From: Tamarix chinensis
Taxonomy: Eukaryota; Streptophyta; Magnoliopsida; Caryophyllales; Tamaricaceae
Assembly (NCBI GenBank): GCA_030549775.1
Contig: CM060177.1
Coordinates: forward strand, 55,058,638-55,122,637
Length of the DNA stretch: 64,000 nucleotides
Direction: 5' to 3'
Shown: in pieces, positions 10,440 to 22,560 of the stretch
Layout: each line of letters starts with the position of its first letter
Position numbering within the stretch: position 1 is the stretch's first letter
Made by a program: the position numbers and the translations under genes
Notes under the pieces: model-generated
Database searches by the model: none
What the model was told of the DNA's origin: nothing
What the model saw: the letters and a program-made list of their open reading frames with translations, nothing else

Positions 10440-12348
10440 AATAAAGTATACAAGAGATGCTCTCTGTAGTAATGATTAGAACCAATCTTAACATATTAAC
10501 CATATATCTCATATCTCAATGTTAAAGCTAATAATTTCCATACATCATAGGTTGGGCTCAAAGGCACAATATTGAACACAGTTATGCATAAAGACTACTA
10601 TCGAATCACAAGTAGGCAAAAAAGTTACTACTAAATCATAGGTAGGTATGAAGGTTACTACCGAACTATAAGTAGGTATGGTGGTTACCATCGAATGATC
10701 AATAGGCACACAAGCAACTACTGAATTACAGGTAGGCATAAAGGCTACTACCAATCCAATAATCATTTTTTTTTATCTAATAACAATCATTTCCAATTTT
10801 ATTTACTAAAGGGTAAATCATACAACCTCGAGAATTTAAGGTATTCTAATCGTACCGACACACCAATTTAAAGTTATACTGTACTAACTATCGACCCAAG
10901 GACACTAAGGTACCCTATTAGTGTTAGTACGAAGGTTGTACAATACCTTACTCATAAGCACACCTAATCCATAATATGCATACACTCTATAAGTTTGCAC
11001 AACTGAATAAAGTTATAGGGCTTGGCTAAGGTACTTGGACACACCAATAAAAATCCATAATTAACTGTGGGTGAAACCATGCCTTTAGGGTAGCTACTCC
11101 TAAAGATTCATAATTTCTGATTTTTAGGGCTTTCACTTTAAATATTATTATTTTAATTAAGGTGACCACAAGACTATATAATAATCACATAGATCTAGTT
11201 TTCATACTTAACCATTTTTATGCATTTCTAAACATTCGAGATAACTATGATGGAGGTTAATACCAAGACCAACATTAAAATTCTACTAAGGCCATCTTAT
11301 ATTCAATTATTCATACTTGGTTGCATTAGGCCAAAATTAATTAAATTCTCCTAATGATTATTAAACATTAATTAAATTATTTATTTATAAACAATGATTC
11401 CATTTTATTTATAAACTTATCATGAAAAGACTAAAATGCAATAATTAAATTATTAAACATGCAAATAAGTTATTAGGTATACTAAATGACCATTTTACCC
11501 TTATACATGATTTTATAATTAAAACCCTAACATATGTTTCTAAAACATCAAATCTCATACTTCCATGCTCAATAATAGATAATACATATTAGTTACGGTT
11601 ATAGGGATAAAGATCATGATATGCTTAAAATGGCCAAAATGCTTTTAGGATATATAACAATAATAATCATATTAAAACATATGTTCCTAGTATATTAAAT
11701 CACATCTACACTTAACAATAATTAATAAATATTAGGCATTCTTTTTAGAATAAATATCATGATATGCATAAATAACCAAATTACCTATAGGGCACACAAA
11801 TAATAATATTCATACTAAAAATATGCCCAGGCATGATCATCCTATCATGTTAGACATACATAACATATATAGTTTATTTTTGGCATTAAATCCATTTTAA
11901 TATGATTTCATATACATAATAATTTACGCAAGTTATCATATTACATTTTTACAAATTTCATACTAGCATCATTAGGCAAATAATATCAATGTGACAAACA
12001 TGCTCATATATATATCAAAATATTAATGTTCTATCATGTAATATCTAACATTTTAGTAGTGTATAAGAATTACTTGATTTCTAGTAAAAGCACAAATTAT
12101 GAGTAACCCAATAAAATTTATTATGTTCCACTAATCAATCTTTTGTATCTAAAAATACTAGGACATTAACCATATTAATATTTAACCAATGAAATAATAA
12201 TTTTTATTAAAATATTTATATATTAGAAATTAAAAAAATTCCCCTAAGTTGAAAATTGGATAAAAGAAGTTACAAACCTCACACTACCCATGTAGTGTGA
12301 CTTTGAACATGGTGGGAATGGGTTGTTGAAGGGTTGTGCTAGGGTGGT
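10440..12348 (-). mobile_element. LTR-C, minus strand, 3' part (split by solo LTR)
   Basis: Read on the minus strand this part has a CCCTATAGGTAATTTGG segment (about 11790) followed by TATGCATATCATGATATTT, as in LTR-A at 55125, and a block TTTAAAGTGAAAGCCCT...TAGCTACCCTAAAGGCA (about 11060-11150) matching LTR-C at 46990-47070. It joins to 16741-17852 once the solo LTR at 12349-16735 is removed. The left (3') end near 10440 is not sharply defined. Confidence 0.6.
10545..10766 (+). repeat. 30-bp tandem repeat, six units
   Basis: Units of about 30 bp contain GGTTACTACCGAATCATAGG with TAGGCAT. Because 30 is a multiple of 3, the minus strand stays open for 73 codons with a 10-residue period (V..F.PTYDLV-like), but this is a result of the repeat, not evidence for a protein. 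It lies inside the minus-strand LTR-C. Confidence 0.85.
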
Positions 12349-12639
12349 TGAAATGCCCCAAAATTCTAATTGTAGAAATTTTGGCCAAATAAGGATTTAA
12401 TAGAAAAATTAATTTAATAAATTATTTTATTAAAATAAAAGGGAATTCATTAGGGATAATCAAGAATAAAATAATAAATATTTTAATTAGGAAAAATTTG
12501 GGTGATTTGCTAATTAAAATGGAATTTAGGAAAAACCTTTCAAAAACCGTAAATTAGCCTAAAAGGGAAATTTAATATTATTTTATTTAAATATTATTAT
12601 TTTTAAATGTCCTACATTACCAAAATAATCCAAATATCC

Positions 12640-13745
12640 CAACCCACCTATTTTTCTTTTTCCCTTTTTCCATTTTCCATTTTTTTTCTTTCTTTCCTTA
12701 ATTTTTCTTCCTTTTCCTTCTTATTCTTTCCTTTTTCTTCCTCCTTCCTAATCTAGGCCTGTTTGTGGCCTAATTCTTCTTTTCCTTCTTTTCTCCTTTG
12801 GCGGCCCAGCATGCCGTGTTTTCTTTCTTCTCCCCTGTCCCTGGTCCGGTTGTTTCTTTTCTTTTTCTTTCTTTTCTCCCCAGCCGCCTAGTTTGCCCAC
12901 CTTCTTCTTCTTCCTCCTTCTTCTCCCCCATCCCAACCGGCAATGCACCAACTCCCTAGTTTTTTGCCGCTGATCACGCCCCATTGACCGCCTGTTTACT
13001 CTCCTCTCTCCTACCCCTGACTCGCCAGTCACCTTGACCCAACCCACTTCCTTCTCTTCTCGCATGATCTCCCCCTTTTCCCTCGTCAATCGCAGGCCAT
13101 GACACAAATGTGTACCAGTGAACCCTAACCTACCTACCCTATCCTCCCATCCTCCCATATTCCCTTTTACCCTATCCCTTTCTTTAGCATATAAATCCCC
13201 CTTACCAGCCCTGGAATCGAGTTTTTGCTTCAAACCTAGAAAAATCAGCCCTTTGCACCACCACCCAGTCAGACGCCAGTCTTGTTGCCGTCGGCCAAGC
13301 CTCTCACCAGAGCACTCCTTGCACCACCCTCTACCTAACTACTTCTCCCTCCTCCCTTGATTTGCCCTGCCCGAGCCACCTCGGCCATGCAAAGTCACCT
13401 CTTCGATTAACCCTTCCTTTCACTTTCACTGCCCTTTGCACCACCATTTGCCACCACTTATGCCGTAACCACCACCTCCTACACCTCCAAACTACTCTGC
13501 AGACATCCCTCTACCTCCCCTACTTTTCTTTTCCTCTTCCTCCCTCTCCTCCTCCCTTTCTTCCTTTCCTTCCCTTTCGGCCACCATAGCTGCCACCGTG
13601 CACTGCCCCCTTTGGTGGCGCTACCACCCTCATTCTACTCCTCTCCATTTAGGTAACCATAAACACACCAACTCCCACCCTCTTTCTCCCTCTCCTTTTC
13701 CTAGAACTCAAATTTCTCTCTTTTCTTCTATTTTTCCGGCCACCG
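12640..13745 (+). other. pyrimidine-rich tract of LTR-A
   Basis: More than 1 kb strongly biased to C and T on the plus strand. It gives long Pro/Ser/Leu/His-rich open frames (13118-13360, 13362-13589) and a complementary Lys/Arg/Gly-rich frame on the minus strand. All other LTR copies have an equivalent tract at the same relative place, so it is part of the LTR rather than a gene. Confidence 0.75.
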
Positions 13746-13749
13746 CCGC

Positions 13750-13943
<194 letters not shown>

Positions 13944-13984
13944 CTATTGAGGGCCGAAGCCCTATTCTATTTTATTTCGATTAT

Positions 13985-14248
13985 ATTATTATTATTATTA
14001 TCATTATTATTAATATGTGTTATTATTATTATTATTATCATTAGTATTATTATTGTTATTAATAATATTATTATTATTTCAAAGTAGGGTCAAAACCCTA
14101 CTTTACATTATTTTCGATTTATACTATTAGTATTATTATCATTATTGTTATTATTATTTCATATTACTATTACTATTATTATTATTATTATTATTTTGAT
14201 AAAGGGTCAAAGCACATATTCCACCATTTATTTCGAATTATACTATTA

Positions 14249-14341
<93 letters not shown>
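13985..14341 (+). repeat. interrupted and pure (ATT)n arrays
   Basis: Broken ATT runs occupy about 13985-14065 and 14130-14195; a pure run of about 30 TTA units lies at 14252-14341. The spacers share GGGCCGAAGCCCTA / GGGTCAAAACCCTA / GGGTCAAAGC followed by a TTTCGA..TAT word, so this is a tandem of larger units, each made of a spacer plus an ATT array. Confidence 0.9.
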
Positions 14342-14342
<1 letters not shown>

Positions 14343-14873
14343 AGTAAAACCTTCAAACCTTATATTATTATCTTTTATAATATTACTATTATAACTTTTA
14401 TCTTTAGCAAATTAGTATTTAGTCAGTGTTATTATTATTATATTATTATTTTATCTAAAACCCTAATCTTAGAATAAATTAGGAATAATAGTATTTTTTT
14501 AGTAGGAGGGAACCTAATCTTTAGCTTTCCCTCTTATAGGTGAGACCAGTCGAAACCCTAAGGAAGCGTAGGAGCGTGCCCCAAGACCAGTGTTGTATTA
14601 GGTAAGGGTGTAGCTATGACCTTATGTATGTAATGTGTTTTGTATGCCGTGTGCCATGTTATGTGATGTATCTTATGTGTATCATTATAACCATTTTATG
14701 TGTAGTGTCGCTTGGAGTTGAGGTATGTTTATGTGTTTCTTTATGGCATGTGTATTACATGTATAAGCTGTGATATGAGGTGGTCCTTTAGAACATGCAT
14801 GCTAGGTTATGTAATGTGATGATATGGAGTGAACAGATGTGGAGTTGACCTAAATGTTACATGACCATGAGTG

Positions 14874-15056
14874 GAAGAATCTAGGGTTATGTATGAAAGA
14901 ATCTAGGGTTTTGCATGAAGGAATCTAGGATTATGTATGTAAGAATCTAGGGTTTTGCATGGAGGAATCTAGGATTTTGTATGGATGGATCTAGGGTTTG
15001 CATGGGAGAATCTAAGTACGTAGGGAAGAATCTAGGGTTTCATGTGAGAGTTTTAG
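14874..15056 (+). repeat. 22-bp tandem repeat, about eight units
   Basis: Unit AAGAATCTAGGGTTATGTATGA and variants. Units tend to alternate between a TTATGTATG and a TTTTGCATG form, giving a 44-bp higher order. Confidence 0.85.
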
Positions 15057-15689
15057 GGCTTTGCATGAAAAAGTTTGAAAGGTTGTATGGGATGTGTAGA
15101 GTCTGCATGGGGGTAAAATTTACATATGGAAAGTTGATTTGGGGTATGAGGAAGGTAATGGAAGTGTTGTTTAGGTGTTTGAACACTTTGGATGAAAAAT
15201 AGTACGTGGAACAATATAAGGGTACATAGGAGATCAAACTAAGGTTTGGTGTGACTAGCTAGGGTTTGGTGTGGCTACTTAGGGTTTCATGGTCACAAGT
15301 TTACTTGGTGAGTAAAGTGTGATGATGAGGGTGGAATATATGGGTTGTGATGTGTGTAGTGTTAAAATGATCTAGGTTGTGTGAGGAGGAGTAGGATGGG
15401 CCACTTAGGCCTAAATTAGGGTTTCAGAATAAAACCCTAGAGTGAGACGGTGAGTGGACTTCGAAGTGTAAGATAGTGGGACTTGACCCACATACATGGG
15501 AGATGGGCTTTAGTGTGAGATAGGGTAAGGAGGCAAGGATGTCGGGCCAAGTTAGAAGGTACATGCTTCTTATGATGTGGGACGGGTTCTTTCTAAAAGA
15601 TAAGCATAGAGGGAGTTGGTCATGCATGTCTAGAGTGAAACTTCTGAGTAAGACACCTAAGACATTAATCATGTAAAGTGAAAGATTAT

Positions 15690-16030
15690 TGAGTCGGGTC
15701 TAAGCCTATCCACTGGTTTGGAATAGTAGTTGCTATAATAGTGGTTAGGAGCTTTATGTCCTGTGTGTTTTCGGCCCACCAGCTATAATAGTGGAGGATT
15801 CTGAGCTCAATAAACCAAACCTGAGTTTGCTAAGACACATAAAAGACACTAAGTACTTATATTGGAACACCATTGGAGTAGGAACCAAGCATATCCACCC
15901 ATAAGCAATATTGGTTAGGGTGTTCTACCCTATATGTGACCGATCCACTGGCTATAATAGTGGTTAGGTACATGTTGCCCTATATGTGATTGAACCATCG
16001 GCTAAAATATTAGGGGTTCCTATACTCGCA
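15690..16030 (+). repeat. CCACT...AGTGG hairpin minisatellite (LTR-A copy 2)
   Basis: Repeats of ATCCACTGG / GGCTATAATAGTGG separated by GTTAGG(T)..TTGCCCTATATGTGA, in two blocks divided by AAACACTAAGTACTTA-like sequence. Confidence 0.8.
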
Positions 16031-16740
16031 TAGATTGATAAAAAGGTATGGTGTGAAATGATTTCTGATCAGAGATTAATTAATTTATTAATCTAAACTA
16101 TAAATGGACCTTTGTATATTTACTTGAATGACCGTATGCTATTATGTTATCATGTTGGACTATATGCTGTTGTATGTTAATCTTAGTGTACAGTTACCTT
16201 AATTAGTATGTAGCGTACAGATCACCCTTTTTATGGGTGTTGCTCATTCCCACGAGAAGAGGGCCCTTCTAACTTGGTGCAGGTGGGTGATGCATTTTTT
16301 GATTCCTTCGATGTTCATGAGGCATCAGGCGGGGCCGGGTGTTGAGTATGTTTTGGCTCATGAATTGAGACTGGCATGGCCGGTTTCCCTCTTTTAATTC
16401 TTCTATTTCTTTATGTTATTCATATTTGTATTGGGTTTCCCAAGTTTAATTTTTAATGTTTGCAGACTTATTTTCTTTTAAGGAACTCCAACTCTATACT
16501 CTAGATTATGACTAGTTGACATGCACTCTGATTTCTTTTTTACAATCGTTTAATGCTTATTTGAAGTCTTGATTAGATTTGATTTATAATGATTATTTTA
16601 GCTTTAGTACTTGGTACTGAAATGATTGGAGTGAATCGATCTGGTACTAAGTATGGCGGTTACATCCCCAAAATTCATAGGTTTTATTTTAATTGCTTCT
16701 GTTAAAAAAAAAATAGTGAATTTTGGAATGTTACAATGGT

Positions 16741-17852
16741 GTTGTGAGGTGGAGAAGTAGGTGGTAATAAGGGCGGTAGATGGAATTAGAGATGGTAATC
16801 GAGGCTGGGGTAAAGGTGGTAGTGGTGAGAGATAAGAAAAAGGTGACATAAGTTGGGAAATGGCTACATGGTAGTCCAATAGGGCTATAATGAACTATGG
16901 TAGTGAGTTTTGTTGTAAGGAGGGGACAATGGAAGTAAGTGATAATGCAAGGAGGAGGAGAGGGTTATAGTTGTGTGCTTTGGTTATGGTGATGGTTTCT
17001 GGCTTGGCACAAAAGAAGGGTGACAATGATGAGGTGATGATGATAAAATTTGGGGAAACAAGAAAGATAAAGGAGAAGAGAAAAAAGAAGAAGGTAGGGG
17101 CGTGCAGGGAGGGTCTATATGGAAAAAAGGCTAAAGGATGAGAAGAAAAAGAATCGAGTGAGTGGAGAGCATGAAAGAGAAGGGAGGTTAGGTTGACAAG
17201 CTAGAGAGGTGAGGTTGCAAGGTTGTATTTGGATGGGGGCTTGTTGTAGGATAGGATGCAGTGGCATACATATATGGTGATAGAGGATTGGTGTAGGAAA
17301 GAGAAAGGAAAGAGGAACGCCTGAGGAAAGGTAGGGGGTCTTTGGTTAGAAGGGTAAAGAAGAGCATGTGCATGCTCAAGGGGGATAGGAGAATCATAGG
17401 AAGGCATTTGGGACAAGTAGGGCTAGTTGAGGGAGAAGTAGAAGAAAGGAAAAAAAAATGAAAAGAAGGAGGTCTTGTGCACTTGGTTAGAAGAAGAAAA
17501 GAAAAAGAAAAATAAAAATAAAAGGGATATAGAATAGAAAAAGAAAAAGAAAGAAGAAGGAGAAGGAAAATAAATTTAAGGTTGGAATTAGAATTAGGAT
17601 TAAGATGAAATTAATTTATCTGCGTTTAAGGTACCCAATTAGAAAACATAAAGCAAAGTAAATTTAATCGCTCTAGGGTGAGTTTAAATAAAATAAAAGA
17701 GATGAAAAATAAATAAGATAAATTTATTTAAGAATTTATATAAGTTTTTGGGTCAACGGTTGAAATCAAAAATTAAGCTAAGGTTGAAGGTTATGTTTTG
17801 TATAATAGGATAAGTGTTTGAAATAAGGTTTACAAAATTTTAGAGTGTTACA
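16741..17852 (-). mobile_element. LTR-C, minus strand, 5' part with purine tract
   Basis: On the minus strand the LTR starts TGTAACACTCTAAAATTTTG at 17852 and runs left through an AT-rich start (17580-17850) into a pyrimidine-rich tract (purine-rich on the plus strand, 16741-17560). It continues beyond the solo LTR at 10440-12348. The plus-strand mirror of the tract is free of stops in places, giving minus-strand frames 16604-16879 and 17188-17416, which I do not regard as genes. Confidence 0.7.
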
Positions 17853-18264
17853 CCTGCAGCATGTTATGCATTTTATATTTGAAAATAATTACTTCAAATG
17901 ACATCAAAGTGAACCAAATAAAAAAAATTCTATGTGATCATATCTTTACACACATGAAATATGTTAATCTTTTATCTATGCATTAATTTGTATTACACAT
18001 GGATTGCACATATAAAACACATACATATAAATTACCTTTATTGAAATTATTAGAATATTAGTAATATAAAATGTCAATGTTGCATATGCATTTATGCTAG
18101 GGGAGAAAGAAGAGCATTATATATTTGCACAGGAGAAGGTGGAGGGCTTTATGGATCCATCAATGTTACCAACTGTCATTCTCCCTAATTGAGAAATCAA
18201 TTTAATATATGCAATTGAAAATATTTTTCCTACTTCAAATCACTTCTTGTGTAGATTTAATATA
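17853..18264. other. unassigned spacer
   Basis: AT-rich sequence between two LTR ends. No coding match; a short purine-rich stretch (GGGGAGAAAGAAGAGC) lies near 18101. Confidence 0.4.
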
Positions 18265-20676
18265 TGTAATCCCTAAAACTTTATTAAATTTTAATCTCAG
18301 TTAATAACCATGTTAACCTAATTTAAGTTCTACTTGTTGAGTCATTTTATTTTATTTGAGCTTAATTCCAACCATGGATAACTAAGAGATCAAATTTTAG
18401 ATTAATTTCTAAATTTTAAACCTAAATCTAATTTTTTTAAAAAAAATTCCTTTCCTTCTTTATATTTCTTTCTTTCCTTTCATTTTCTCTCTTTTCCCCC
18501 TTTTTCTTCTTTCTTTTTATTTCCTTCGTTCTTCTTCCTTGGCTACACCTTAGCCAACCCATCACCTTCCTACTTTCTTTTCTTTTTCCCCTGCCTATAT
18601 GCATAACTAAACCCTTTCTTCTTTTTTTCTCCCTCTTCTTCTCCCGGCCTACCCTAGTAAGGCCTACCCTGTTAACTGATAGGTTTCTAGTGACCTTAGC
18701 TTTATTCTCTAGTTAAACCCATTGACTACTTTGACAAAAATGATTGACAAGTATATGAATAATTGACTAGTTTATCTAAATCAATCAATCAGTTTAAGGA
18801 AAACCTAGGTTTAGCTAAGCCAAATCAACTAACTAGTCATCCAAAACCAATCAATTTGTTCAATTAACTAATCAAGTGGTTAAAATAATTGATCGATTAG
18901 TTAGACTAGACTGATCGACTGATCTAGTAGTTTATGTGATTTTGATTTCTTAGTTTGGATATGTTTTGAGATAAGGTATAACACTATTATATGACTATTT
19001 AATGGGAAAAATATGTATGTTGACATGGATCAACAACCTAATGGATGGATTAAATGAACCATTATTCATGATATACTTAATGGATGCTATAAAGGCATTG
19101 ATGGTTATACCTAGGTAAAAGTTTGATAGATTTGAAAGGGGTGATGAAATATAGACTTTTTCTTGGATGGAGTAATATAATGTATCTAGTTAATATTGAG
19201 CAAGCATCAATGGAATTCCCACACATGGTTTGGGATCGAAAGGGTTGACATGGAATAAATATACGAATGTCTTGCTTGTATATTTTATGGGCCTTGTGTG
19301 ATTACATAACCTTAAGAATAATGTACTAACCACGTAAAGAGAAAGATAATAGAGCTGTGTATGGGTCCAACTTACCCGATCCTCGATTAGCTATTGAGGG
19401 TTAGTCTACCTTTAAGTGTTTATTAGTGCCTTCGAGTAGGATCCTAGTAGATCTCAATGCCTTACCTACTCTAAACATTAATGATGTACTAAAGGGTAAC
19501 GATACTAAAGGGTCTGGTTACCCAAGTGGTTTTTGGCTTTAGCCCGAACTTATATCCATTAGTTCTTACTTGGATTCTAGTTGGAGTTTATGTCCCTTAA
19601 TTTAGATAGGCTTCCATGGTATATGAGACCACAGGTTGGTGCACAGTCCATCAATTGATGATAATGATAAAAAGATAGAATCAATACTTGGATAATAATT
19701 GGAATGAGTTATTGGATCATAACTTGATCAAGTATTTAGATAAGAATTTGAAAAAAGTATTTAGATAAGAATAAAATAAGGATTTGATTTAAATATGAAA
19801 TAGAAGAGAATGAATGAGAAGGAGAAATAATGACTATTAATGAATGACCTAATGGATTGTTTAAGTTGGAAAATAAATCTAATGAAAAACCATGTGAATT
19901 GATGGTAGAAACCGTAGTTGTCACTTGAATAACCTTCTTAGTATTTATATGTTACTATCTATGTTGTTTTTTTGTGTAGACAAGCATGATGCACCTGAAT
20001 TACATGAGTTGTGCAAGGTATTATGTTTTAATACATTATCTGACTACGATAGAGTAGGTATATCTAAATATATGGCATTAACATGATTCATGTTAATTAT
20101 GATTTAAAAAATACATTAGGATCTTATATGCTAGTGACTTTCATTAAGGAGGTAACATAGCTTACTTAGTATGTAGCATATTTATGTACCCGTTTGGTCA
20201 CTCACCTACTCATTGTCATGAGTAAAAGACTATGTGTAGGTTTCTGGAGATGGCTAGTAGTGGGCCTACTACATCTTGGGTTCGAAGCTTGAGACTATGG
20301 ACATCCAAAGACTTTTGTGTTATCCATGACAGACTACGATTTTGGAGCCACACCCTACCTTTGTTTTCTACCATAATAGCCCTATATTTCAATTTGATCT
20401 ACTTTCCTCTATTTAATTATGTCAGGGCATGTCAAGGCCCTATTGTGTAAATGTTTTCTTTAAATATCTGTATATCATGTTGTTGAGCACTTTACTTTAT
20501 GTTTTAGTTGGTTTTGCTTTTCAACCTTGTATCTAATATAGGATGGACTGTTGATGTCTATCCTATGTTAGGTATGGCAGTATCATCCCATTTTTCCTAA
20601 GTGTGTTTGGTAGTTTTTTGCTTTTACAATATGTTCAACTAAAATTTTTTTGTAGTGATAATTTGGGGGTGTTACA
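18265..20676 (+). mobile_element. LTR-B (2412 bp)
   Basis: Starts TGTAATCCCTAAAACTTT and ends AATTTGGGGGTGTTACA. Contains a short pyrimidine tract (18435-18665), the TAGTCGATTAG-type minisatellite, the GACATGGATCAACAACC segment, the GGTTAGTCTACC...CATTAATGATGTACTAA segment, and the motif ACTCATTGTCATGAGTAAAA (about 20207). The reverse-oriented copies at 36941-39390 and 48956-52451 have the same order. No clear target duplication (ATATA versus CCTTA), so one end may be altered. Confidence 0.7.
18720..18930 (+). repeat. TAGTCGATTAG-type 22-bp minisatellite (LTR-B copy 1)
   Basis: Loose repeats of AATTGACTAGTTTATC, CAATCAATCAGTTTAAGG and ATTGATCGATTAGTTAGACTA. The same array is clearer in the LTR-B copy at 50640-50960, where the unit is about 22 bp. 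Confidence 0.7.
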
Positions 20677-20689
20677 CCTTATAGAAGCT

Positions 20690-21427
20690 ATCCACTATTT
20701 AGGCATCTCCTTCATGTCCTAGATTTATAAGGCCACCACTTCGAGGCCTAGAGTGTGCTGAGATAAAAAAGAAATTAAAACCCTCTATCAAAGTACCTTC
20801 TCATCTTGAGTTCAAACCTCTCCCCTTTTATTTGAAATATGTGTTTTTAGATTGTTCTACTTATCTTCTAGTGATTATTTCCTCTTCTTGGAGCAAGTTG
20901 ATGGAAGAGAAGCTAATGAGGGTGTTAAAGGAACACAAAAGAGTTTTTGGTGGACCATTATAGACTTAAAATTAATAAGACCATCTATATGAATGTATAA
21001 ATTTTTTATGGAGGAGGTTTGTAAGCCAGTGGCGCAACCTTGATGCCAACTTAATCCCATGATGCAAGAAGTGGTGAAAGAAGAGGTGAAAAACTTACTC
21101 AATTTAGGTGTAATTTATCCCATATCTGATAATGTGTGGGTTAGTCCGGTGTAGATGGTACCTAAAAAAGAAGGTATTATTGTTGTGGCTAATGAAAAGA
21201 TTGAGTTGATCCTTACATGTACCATAACAGGCTGGCATGTTTGTATAAATTATATACAAGTGAATGATGCCACTAGAAAAGACCATTACCCTCTTCCCTT
21301 CATTGATTAGATGATAGAGAGGCTGGCAAGCCATGAATTCTATTATTTCCTTGATGGGCTTTCGAGGTACATACAAATACCTATTACACTTGATGATGAA
21401 GAAAAAACCACATTCACATGTCCTTAT
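20690..21427 (+). pseudogene. Athila-type Ty3/gypsy reverse transcriptase, N-terminal part
   Basis: Reading in one frame from about 21000 gives MMQEVVKEEVKNLLNLGVIY, PISDNVWVSPV, MVPKK, then VIGWHVCINY-type sequence (here TGWHVCINYIQVNDATRKDH), YPLPFID, RLASHEFYYFLDG, and TTFTCPY. This order and the ISD.VWVSP and KDHYPLPFID words mark the Athila lineage of Ty3/gypsy. Internal stops occur after SPV and FID. Upstream (20755-21000) a KPSIKVPSHLEFKPLP-like pre-RT segment is also present. The gene breaks at 21427, where a solo LTR is inserted, and resumes at 24681 with no loss. Gag and protease are not seen upstream. Confidence 0.88.
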
Positions 21428-21719
21428 TGCAATCCCCTAAAATTTTAGCTAACCTTAATACCAAGTAATTAAAATCGTAACCTAATTCTTACTATTTTAC
21501 CCTAACTCTCTAATCCTAAACCTTAGCATAATTATTTTATTTATAACCTTGACTGATAAACTGAAATAAATCCCTAAAATTTACCCCCGATTATTTTATC
21601 TTTTTCTATTATAGTAAACCCATGTTTGTCCGGATTATTTTCCTTAGATTATATTTCTATCTGATACCCTAATCTATCCAAATTAAACCTAAAACTAAAT
21701 AAATAAAATTATATCCTAC

Positions 21720-22560
21720 CCTACCATTTTACCCCTATTTTACCCCTTACCATGCCCCAATCTTCTCCCCCAAACACTCTTCTCTTCCCCCACTGCAACC
21801 CCGTTACCTTACCCCTTCTCTACTTGTGTGTTTACATACACATGCAAACCTATCCCATGTGCACCCAACTCCCTATCACCTCACTTCCCTCACTCCATTT
21901 GCATACATACATACATCCAAATGTCACCTTCTCAACCACAAAAATATTCTCCCAGGACCAAAACACACACACACATCCCCCTCAACCAAACATCCCCTTC
22001 CTCCTTGTTCTTATTCAACACCAACCCTTTTCCCCTAAGAACCAAATGCACCACAACCTTCCTCCCTTCTCCTCTACATGCAGCTTCCCCATGCATAGCA
22101 CCTCCCTTCCTCCTTTTTTTTTCTATAGAAATTCCACCACCAACCGCAACCTACCTCTGCACCACCTTTCTTAACCTTTTTCTTCAACCAAACGCCACCC
22201 TTCCCCCCTACATCCCTCTTTGCCCTATTCCACTATTGCCAGCCTACCCATGCTCCAGCCCCTACATCCCCCCTGATACCTCCCTTTCTCTAACTAAACA
22301 CAGCCTCCAGTTGTGCCCCCTTTGCCTCACCGCAACAAGCCAAACAACTCCACTAAGCCCTAACCCATTTCTTTTTCCTACCCCAATGGAGCCACCCTTC
22401 CCTGCAGCACCAACCTAGCTGCCACCACCTTTGGCCACTCTTCCCCTTTACACTTCCCAACCAACTATCACTAACTAACCAAACCAACCGACCACAATTC
22501 CTAGACACTACCTCACGATGCCTCCTCAATCCAACCAACCCCCTCCTTCCCATTGTGCAC
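21720..22560 (+). other. pyrimidine-rich tract of LTR-A
   Basis: C/T-rich on the plus strand with overlapping Pro/Ser/His/Thr-rich open frames, the longest 196 codons (21828-22418). Position within the LTR equals that of the tracts at 12640 and 53390. No domain is recognisable, and three frames are open at once, which points to base composition and not coding. Confidence 0.7.

Noticed and set aside
13118..13589. Pro/Ser/His-rich open frames in pyrimidine tracts (also 21752-22418, 43305-43670, 52605-53148, 53635-54606)
   Set aside because: Several frames are open at once on the same stretch, the products are low-complexity with no domain, and the tracts sit at a fixed place in LTRs. Base composition explains the lack of stops.
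14981..15202. 73-codon plus-strand frame and 65-codon minus-strand frame over the 22-bp repeat
   Set aside because: Repeat-derived, no domain, overlapping open frames on both strands.
20645..20657. TTTTTTTGTAGTG resembling a CACTA end
   Set aside because: It lacks the CTT of the canonical end and lies inside the conserved 3' end of LTR-B.
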